The notes under the pieces were generated by a model that made no database searches, was not told where the DNA came from, and saw only the letters and a list, made by a program, of their open reading frames with translations. Shown one piece after another: positions 1-5,064 of a stretch of DNA of 5,064 nt. The position numbers and the translations under genes are program-made. Positions within the stretch are counted from its first letter, which is position 1. The number at the start of each line of letters is the position of its first letter. The stretch comes from an uncultured Collinsella sp. (GTDB lineage Bacteria; Actinomycetota; Coriobacteriia; Coriobacteriales; Coriobacteriaceae): assembly GCA_902490245.1 (NCBI GenBank), contig CABUDB010000139.1:1-5064 (forward strand), given 5' to 3'.

Positions 1-40
1 CAAGCGACCCGCAGCCTTTGAGGAGCAGCACCGTGCAGAG

Positions 41-73
41 CTGACAGCGTACCGGCCCATAAGGGGATACACT
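41..73 (+). promoter_or_regulatory. weak candidate dnaK promoter
   Basis: CTGACA at 41-46 matches the -35 consensus TTGACA at five of six positions. The matching -10 is poor: GATACACT at 66-73 offers only GATACA (19-base spacer) or TACACT (21-base spacer). It would place the transcript start near 80 and leave a leader of about 70 bases that includes the hairpin at 97-124. The true promoter may lie left of the window. This is a guess from consensus matching only. Confidence 0.22.
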
Positions 74-96
74 ACATCCTGAAAGACAAGCCGAAA

Positions 97-124
97 CACC
101 GCTCGGCAGACCGCCGAGTCGGTG
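97..124 (+). promoter_or_regulatory. dnaK leader hairpin
   Basis: CACCGCTCGGC (97-107) pairs with GCCGAG (113-118) and, after a single bulged T at 119, with CGGTG (120-124). This gives 11 base pairs closed by the 5-base loop AGACC. No T-run follows, so it is not an intrinsic terminator. It ends about 11 bases before the purine-rich ribosome binding site (GAGAGAGGGA, 136-145). It could be an mRNA-stabilising or translation-modulating leader structure; the pairing is seen and the role is inferred. Confidence 0.5.
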
Positions 125-152
125 CAAACGCACAAGAGAGAGGGAATTTCTA

Positions 153-2045
<1,893 letters not shown>

Positions 2046-2047
2046 TC

Positions 2048-2890
2048 ATGTCCGCCCGTAAAGCTCGCACGGAGGCGGCTGCCGCTGGCGCCGCCCCCGT
2101 TGACTCTGAGGAGAAGGACGTGAAGATTCCCGTAGAGGCCGTCGACGATACCGAGGCCAACGAGGCCGAGGCCGCCGAGGCTGCCGAGAACCAGGTAGAG
2201 GATTCCAACAAGGAGGCGACGATGACCGAGGACGAGATGGTGGAAGCCGCTATCCGCGCCGGTGAGGAGGCCGCCGACAACGACTTTAAGCTCAAGTTCG
2301 AGCAGGCCCAAAAGGAGCTTGCCGACGTGCGCAATGAGCTCGATGCTGCGGCAGAGGCCCAGAAGGCCGCCGAGGACAAGGCGAAGGACGCTACCGAGCG
2401 AACCGCTCGTCTGCAGGCCGACTGGGAGAACTTCCGTCGCCGCACCGCCAACGAGCGCATCGCCGAGCGCGAGCGCGCGACCGAGAAGCTTGTCACCGCG
2501 CTGTTGCCGGTGATCGACGATATCGAGCGCGCGATCGACCATGCCCGCAGCCAGGAGCTTTCCGACGACTTTAAGCAGTTCGTCGATGGCGTTGACGCGG
2601 TTCATGCCAAGCTGCTCGACGTGTTTGCGCACGAGGGCGTTGAGCCCATCGACCCCAAGGGCGAGGCGTTCGATCCGCTCGAGCACCAGGCTGTGGGTCG
2701 CGTCGAGGACGCATCGCAGTATGACGAGACCGTCAACGATGTGTACCAGAAGGGCTACCGCATGGCGGATCGCATCCTGCGTTCCGCGATGGTGACGGTG
2801 ACCTACGGTGGCGAGAAGCGCCCCGCACCGGAGCCCGAAGCGGCGCCCGAGGATGCTACGGCCGATACGGCCGAGAGCACCGAGGAGTAA
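2048..2890 (+). CDS. grpE: nucleotide exchange factor GrpE
   Basis: GrpE is the dimeric cofactor that releases ADP from DnaK. The reading frame from ATG 2048 gives 280 residues. Residues 1-58 are an Ala/Glu-rich, low-complexity acidic extension. About 70-125 is a long coiled-coil helix, leading into DWENFRRRT (125-133), and 208-251 carries the GrpE family signature, from FDPLEHQAV to GYRMADRILRSAMVTV. The last 25 or so residues are again acidic and Pro/Ala-rich. Bacterial GrpE is usually about 180-220 residues, so this form is long. A second in-frame ATG at 2222 (residue 59) has a much better ribosome binding site and would give 222 residues. The start at 2048 has only GAGGA (2034-2038) inside the end of dnaK, and the 2-base gap suggests translational coupling. 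The identity is certain; which start is used is not. Confidence 0.96.
   Translation: MSARKARTEAAAAGAAPVDSEEKDVKIPVEAVDDTEANEAEAAEAAENQVEDSNKEATMTEDEMVEAAIRAGEEAADNDFKLKFEQAQKELADVRNELDAAAEAQKAAEDKAKDATERTARLQADWENFRRRTANERIAERERATEKLVTALLPVIDDIERAIDHARSQELSDDFKQFVDGVDAVHAKLLDVFAHEGVEPIDPKGEAFDPLEHQAVGRVEDASQYDETVNDVYQKGYRMADRILRSAMVTVTYGGEKRPAPEPEAAPEDATADTAESTEE
2211..2224 (+). promoter_or_regulatory. strong internal Shine-Dalgarno and ATG in grpE
   Basis: AGGAGG at 2211-2216, preceded by another A, sits 5 bases before an in-frame ATG at 2222-2224. This is a near-perfect ribosome binding site, better than the one in front of the long reading frame at 2048. It begins the sequence MTEDEMVEAA, just ahead of the coiled coil. 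It either marks the real grpE start or produces a second, shorter GrpE. Because AAGGAGGC also encodes part of the acidic stretch (Lys-Glu-Ala), chance occurrence is possible. Confidence 0.5.
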
Positions 2891-2894
2891 TTGA

Positions 2895-2928
2895 GAAGGG
2901 CCCCGGGGCAACACCCGGGGCCCTTTCT
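2895..2928 (+). terminator. grpE-dnaJ intergenic terminator-like hairpin
   Basis: AAGGGCCCCGGG (2896-2907) is perfectly complementary to CCCGGGGCCCTT (2914-2925), with a 6-base loop GCAACA. The result is a very stable 12-bp stem that begins 5 bases after the grpE stop. The T-tract is short: TTT at 2924-2926 (two of these Ts pair in the stem), then CT. It may therefore act as a partial terminator, an attenuator or an mRNA 3'-end protector rather than a full stop. It would lower dnaJ-hspR transcription relative to dnaK-grpE. Confidence 0.72.
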
Positions 2929-2954
2929 GGCCTAGTGCCATATGACAGTATGAG

Positions 2955-2976
2955 CCGCCGTCCGCAGGGGCGGCGG
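2955..2976 (+). promoter_or_regulatory. dnaJ leader hairpin
   Basis: CCGCCG (2955-2960) pairs with CGGCGG (2971-2976). The stem can extend inward through TCC/GGG (one G-U pair) to a 4-base loop GCAG, for nine pairs in total. It is followed by ATATAACAGG, not a T-run, so it is not a terminator. It lies 7 bases upstream of the dnaJ ribosome binding site (AGGAGAGGAG, 2984-2993). The position resembles that of the dnaK leader hairpin; a regulatory role is inferred. No convincing -35/-10 pair is seen between the terminator and this hairpin. Confidence 0.45.
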
Positions 2977-2998
2977 ATATAACAGGAGAGGAGCTACG

Positions 2999-3964
2999 AT
3001 GGCTGCAGGCAAAACCTTCTATGACATCCTGGGCGTATCCAAGAGCGCCTCCGACAAAGAGATCAAGAGCGCGTTTCGCAAGCTCGCGCAAAAATATCAC
3101 CCCGATGCCGGCGGCGACGAGGCCAAGTTCAAGGAGATCAGCGAGGCCTACGAGACGCTTTCGGACGAGAAGAAGCGCAAAGAGTACGACCAGATGCTCA
3201 TGTTTGGCGGCATGCCGGGCGCAGGCGGCGCGTATGGCGGCGGCTACGGTGCCGGCGCGGGCGCCAGCGGCTGGGGCGATATCTTCGACAGCATCTTTAG
3301 CGGCAACGGCGCCTGGGGCAGCGATTGGGGCTCGGGCTTTGCCGGGGCTGCGGGTAACGCCGGTGCCGGCGCGGGTCGCAGCCGTGCTCGCAAGGGCGGC
3401 GACCTGTCACTGACCGTCGATGTGACAGCCGAGGACGCGTTCCGCGGCGTGACGCACAAGGTCACCTACCGCATTCCCTCGACGGGCGAACAGCAGACCA
3501 TTACGGTCTCGGTGCCCGCGGGCGCGGTCGACGGCGGCAAGCTGCGCTACAAACGTCGCGGCGAGTATGGCGTTGCCGGTGGCGAGCGCGGCGACCTGGT
3601 CGTGACCACGCACGTGGAGGAGCACCCGCTGTTTAAGCGCAAAGGTGCCGACGTGACCATGGAGGTACCGGTCTCGGTCTATGAGGCGGCGCTCGGCTGC
3701 ACGGTGGACGTGCCCACGCCCGGCGGTGCGACGGTTCGTTTGAAAGTGCCTGCGGGCACCCAGACGGGCAAGAAGTTCCGCTTTAAGGAGATGGGTGCGC
3801 CCGATGTTAAGCACCGTGGCCGCACAGGCGCGCTGCTCGTCGAGATCAAGGTGCAGGTTCCCACGAACCTGTCCAATGACGAGCGCGACGCCATGACCAA
3901 GCTGCGCGAGGCCGACACGCGCGACTATCGCGAGAAGGTCAACCGTTACAAGGCGACGTACTAG
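2999..3964 (+). CDS. dnaJ: type II DnaJ (Hsp40) co-chaperone without zinc finger
   Basis: DnaJ delivers substrates to DnaK and triggers its ATP hydrolysis. The protein has 321 residues. The J-domain (about 5-67) holds the essential HPD triad at 34-36. A Gly/Ala-rich G/F region (about 70-132) contains the DIF-type motif DIFDSIF (94-100). The C-terminal peptide-binding domains CTD I and II (about 133-290) include [13 protein letters not shown] (207-219) and [13 protein letters not shown]. The four CxxCxGxG repeats of type I DnaJ are absent: the protein has a single cysteine (234), and CTD I runs straight through [19 protein letters not shown] (148-166), where a zinc finger would sit. It is therefore a type II, CbpA-like protein. 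The start at 2999 has a strong Shine-Dalgarno sequence (AGGAG, 2989-2993, 5-base spacing). dnaJ is separated from grpE by a terminator-like hairpin and is followed by hspR. Confidence 0.95.
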   Translation: MAAGKTFYDILGVSKSASDKEIKSAFRKLAQKYHPDAGGDEAKFKEISEAYETLSDEKKRKEYDQMLMFGGMPGAGGAYGGGYGAGAGASGWGDIFDSIFSGNGAWGSDWGSGFAGAAGNAGAGAGRSRARKGGDLSLTVDVTAEDAFRGVTHKVTYRIPSTGEQQTITVSVPAGAVDGGKLRYKRRGEYGVAGGERGDLVVTTHVEEHPLFKRKGADVTMEVPVSVYEAALGCTVDVPTPGGATVRLKVPAGTQTGKKFRFKEMGAPDVKHRGRTGALLVEIKVQVPTNLSNDERDAMTKLREADTRDYREKVNRYKATY

Positions 3965-3980
3965 GGCGCCTGTGGCGCAC

Positions 3981-4003
3981 GCCCGCGCCCGCGGGCTTAT
4001 GAT
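3981..4003 (+). promoter_or_regulatory. small hairpin and possible hspR -10 box
   Basis: In the 72-base dnaJ-hspR gap, GCCCGC (3981-3986) pairs with GCGGGC (3991-3996) around the loop GCCC. TATGAT at 3998-4003 then matches TATAAT at five of six positions. No good -35 lies 16-18 bases upstream (the sequence there is GCGCAC-like), and there is no TG extension. It might be a weak separate promoter for hspR, or a chance match in an operon-internal spacer. Confidence 0.25.
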
Positions 4004-4036
4004 GGACGATAACGAGACGGAAAGGGGTCAGGTAGC

Positions 4037-4453
4037 ATGGCCGAGGACAATAGGAACAAACCGCTGTACATGATCAGCGTGGCGGCCGAGCTGACCGGCA
4101 TGCATCCGCAGACTCTGCGCGTCTACGAGTCCAAGGGCCTGGTGAACCCCCAGCGCTCGGGCGGCAACACGCGCCTGTATTCGCGTGCCGATATCGAGCG
4201 CCTGGAGCTCATCAACCAGCTGACCGACGAGGGCATCAACCTTGCCGGCGTGGTGCGCATCCTCGATATGAAGGAGCGTGCCGAGGAGCGCGAGCGCGAG
4301 AACGAGAAGCTCCGCGCCCGCGTACGCCAGCTCGAGGACGAGCTGCACGAGTATAAGATGCAGAAGAAGATCACCGCCCTGGCCCCGCGCGACGGCTCAG
4401 TCAACCCCGAGCAAGTCATGCGCAAGCTGCTAGGTACGGGTAGCGACCTATAG
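4037..4453 (+). CDS. hspR: heat-shock repressor HspR (MerR family)
   Basis: HspR is the DNA-binding repressor of the dnaK operon in actinobacteria; in Streptomyces it binds inverted-repeat HAIR operators with DnaK as co-repressor. The protein has 138 residues. The winged helix-turn-helix of the MerR family spans about 10-76: YMISVAAELTGMHPQTLRVY (11-30), then the wing SGGNTRLYSRADIERL (41-56), then INLAGVVRILDM (67-78). The HPQTLR...GLV...TRLYS...NLAGV pattern is the HspR form rather than that of other MerR proteins. A charged coiled coil (about 78-112) probably forms the dimer interface. The C-terminal tail (113-138) has no recognised effector domain. AAAGGGG (4021-4027) lies 9 bases before ATG 4037. 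Its place directly after dnaJ supports the call and suggests co-transcription and feedback control of the operon. Confidence 0.93.
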   Translation: MAEDNRNKPLYMISVAAELTGMHPQTLRVYESKGLVNPQRSGGNTRLYSRADIERLELINQLTDEGINLAGVVRILDMKERAEERERENEKLRARVRQLEDELHEYKMQKKITALAPRDGSVNPEQVMRKLLGTGSDL

Positions 4454-4468
4454 CTCCGCCGACGCTGC

Positions 4469-4505
4469 CGGGCACTCATTGGGGACAGACTTAAATGAGT
4501 GCCCG
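4469..4505. repeat. 12-bp inverted repeat after hspR
   Basis: CGGGCACTCATT (4469-4480) and AATGAGTGCCCG (4494-4505) are perfect reverse complements around the 13-base loop GGGGACAGACTTA. The hairpin starts 15 bases after the hspR stop. It is not followed by a T-run, so it is a poor intrinsic terminator, although it could protect the hspR mRNA 3' end. Its loop and right arm overlap the left arm of the larger nested palindrome at 4481-4604, so the two pairings compete. Confidence 0.75.
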
Positions 4506-4604
4506 CAGAATGAGAGTGGATAATCTCCCGTTTTTGGCCTGTTTGCAGGCTCAAAGTGGGAGATTATCCACTCTCGTCATTTGAGCGTCTAAGTCTGCCT
4601 CCCC
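4481..4604. repeat. nested palindromic element, REP/MITE-like
   Basis: Outer arms: CAGACTTA (4486-4493) pairs with TAAGTCTG (4590-4597); GGGGA (4481-4485) pairs with TCCCC (4600-4604) across a 2-base bulge; and AATGA (4494-4498) pairs with TCATT (4577-4581). Inside lies the 18-bp repeat at 4512-4575. The whole is about 124 bases, has no coding capacity and is less GC-rich than the flanking genes. The GGGGAC foot and the nested hairpins recall REP-type elements moved by IS200-like (RAYT) transposases, but no transposase is present. The pairing is seen directly; the class is inferred. Confidence 0.55.
4511..4577. repeat. 18-bp perfect inverted repeat, long hairpin
   Basis: GAGAGTGGATAATCTCCC (4512-4529) and GGGAGATTATCCACTCTC (4558-4575) are perfect reverse complements. 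The pairing continues inward with G-T pairs and TTT/AAA (4532-4534 with 4553-4555). A terminal mini-stem GCCT/AGGC (4537-4540 with 4547-4550) closes the loop GTTTGC. The T5 run (4531-4535) falls inside the hairpin and not after it, so it is not a conventional terminator. This is the core of the nested element. Confidence 0.85.
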
Positions 4605-4741
4605 GGGACCCAACTCGTCCTCTGCTTTACTGAGATAAAGTGAACGTGTAGATTCGTAACCCGCTCGCAACTGTTCTATGGCACGATATTGAACGAATGT
4701 ATGCTATGCGCCCAAATCTTTTGGGCAGAGTGGGAGACAGT
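4605..4741 (+). promoter_or_regulatory. leader region of the hydratase gene with hairpin
   Basis: This non-coding stretch must hold the hydratase gene's promoter unless it is read through from hspR. I see no convincing -35/-10 pair: TTGAAC (4689-4694), GATATT (4685-4690) and TATGCT (4700-4705) are partial matches with wrong spacings. CTTTA (4625-4629) and TAAAG (4636-4640) form a short inverted repeat that could be an operator. GCCCAAA (4710-4716) pairs perfectly with TTTGGGC (4720-4726) around a 3-base loop, just 3 bases before the Shine-Dalgarno sequence GTGGGAG (4730-4736). It could affect translation starts. Confidence 0.35.
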
Positions 4742-5064
4742 ATGGTCAAGCTGTACGAGGACGGCGTCTACCTGCGCGGCGGCAGCGAGGTTGTGGCTGC
4801 GGCCGAGGCTGCCGAGCGCGGTATTACGCAGACGCCCGCGGATGCCAAGCGCGGCACCATCGCGTATTCGATCCTCCAGGCACACAACACGTCCGGAGAC
4901 CCCGAGGCGCTCAAGATTCGCTTCGATGCCATGGCGAGCCACGACATCACCTATGTCGGCATCATCCAGACGGCGCGCGCCTCGGGCATGGAGCAGTTCC
5001 CGCTGCCCTACGTGCTCACCAACTGCCACAACTCGCTGTGCGCCGTGGGCGGCACCATTAACGA
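4742..5064 (+). CDS. aconitase-family hydratase, N-terminal part (runs off window)
   Basis: An open frame starts at ATG 4742 and continues without a stop to the window edge (107 codons plus 2 bases), so the gene is cut by the window, not broken. Reading begins [14 protein letters not shown]. Conserved-looking blocks are [14 protein letters not shown] (36-49), [20 protein letters not shown] (57-76), [20 protein letters not shown] (77-96) and [11 protein letters not shown] (97-107). From memory these match a large (about 750-residue) hydratase of the aconitase superfamily common in anaerobic gut Firmicutes and Coriobacteria and annotated simply as hydratase. Such enzymes use a [4Fe-4S] cluster to interconvert hydroxy acids; the substrate is not known to me. 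Cys95 and Cys100 are visible, but the cluster cysteines are expected further downstream. The Shine-Dalgarno sequence GTGGGAG (4730-4736) has 5-base spacing. It seems functionally unrelated to the chaperone operon. Confidence 0.75.
   Translation, partial: MVKLYEDGVYLRGGSEVVAAAEAAERGITQTPADAKRGTIAYSILQAHNTSGDPEALKIRFDAMASHDITYVGIIQTARASGMEQFPLPYVLTNCHNSLCAVGGTIN

Noticed and set aside
1..152. CIRCE element (HrcA operator) before dnaK
   Set aside because: No TTAGCACTC/GAGTGCTAA half sites are present. GCACTC and GAGTGC do occur at 4472-4502, but within the palindromic element after hspR and without the CIRCE spacing or flanks.
2162..2190. GAGGCC-type tandem repeat as a contingency (slippage) locus
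   Set aside because: The units are imperfect and short, and are explained by an Ala/Glu-rich coding stretch in the GrpE extension. They are in-frame, so slippage would not give on/off switching in any obvious way.
4531..4535. T5 run as an intrinsic terminator for hspR
   Set aside because: It is separated by 25 bases from the 12-bp hairpin and lies inside the loop side of the 18-bp hairpin, so it does not directly follow a stem.
4028..4554. Minus-strand frames opposite hspR
   Set aside because: They are shadows of the hspR reading frame. The Ser/Arg-rich and Leu/Ala-rich translations have no recognisable domain.
4469..4604. CRISPR array or tRNA-like structure
   Set aside because: There are inverted, not direct, repeats, with no regularly spaced units and no cloverleaf or T-loop sequence.
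4676..5029. 117-residue minus-strand frame over the start of the hydratase gene
   Set aside because: The plus-strand frame from 4742 has a good ribosome site and conserved-looking blocks ([30 protein letters not shown]). The minus-strand product shows none.

Overview
This window holds a heat-shock chaperone locus from a GC-rich bacterium. Four genes lie in the same direction in the order dnaK, grpE, dnaJ, hspR, followed by an intergenic palindromic element and the first 107 codons of an unrelated aconitase-family hydratase gene. The order dnaK-grpE-dnaJ-hspR is the classic actinobacterial arrangement. The codon use is strongly G/C-ending. The hydratase resembles, from memory, proteins of strictly anaerobic gut bacteria. 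Together these suggest a member of the Coriobacteriia (Collinsella or a relative). That placement is inference from gene order and protein feel, not from a search.

Layout: 1-152 is the dnaK leader, with a strong hairpin and a weak promoter candidate. 153-2045 is dnaK, and 2048-2890 is grpE, only 2 bases later. A 12-bp GC-rich terminator-like hairpin (2896-2925) separates grpE from dnaJ (2999-3964). hspR (4037-4453) follows after a 72-base gap containing a small hairpin and a good -10-like hexamer. 4454-4741 is non-coding and is dominated by a nested inverted-repeat element (about 4469-4604). The hydratase gene starts at 4742 and runs off the right edge.

How the genes work together: DnaK (Hsp70) binds and releases unfolded protein in an ATP cycle. 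DnaJ (Hsp40) stimulates ATP hydrolysis and delivers substrate, and GrpE exchanges the nucleotide. HspR is the MerR-type repressor that in other actinobacteria silences this operon, with DnaK as co-repressor, giving feedback on chaperone level.

Points that deserve a second look: the DnaK ATPase domain carries a roughly 22-residue segment that the usual Gram-positive DnaK lacks; the DnaJ is a zinc-finger-less type II protein; GrpE has a 58-residue acidic extension in front of an internal ATG with a textbook Shine-Dalgarno sequence; no full HspR operator (HAIR) is visible; and the palindromic element after hspR looks like a REP/MITE-type repeat. I see no CRISPR array, tRNA, rRNA or transposase gene. 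Apart from these points the window reads as conserved core genome, and I do not see a new multi-gene system in it.
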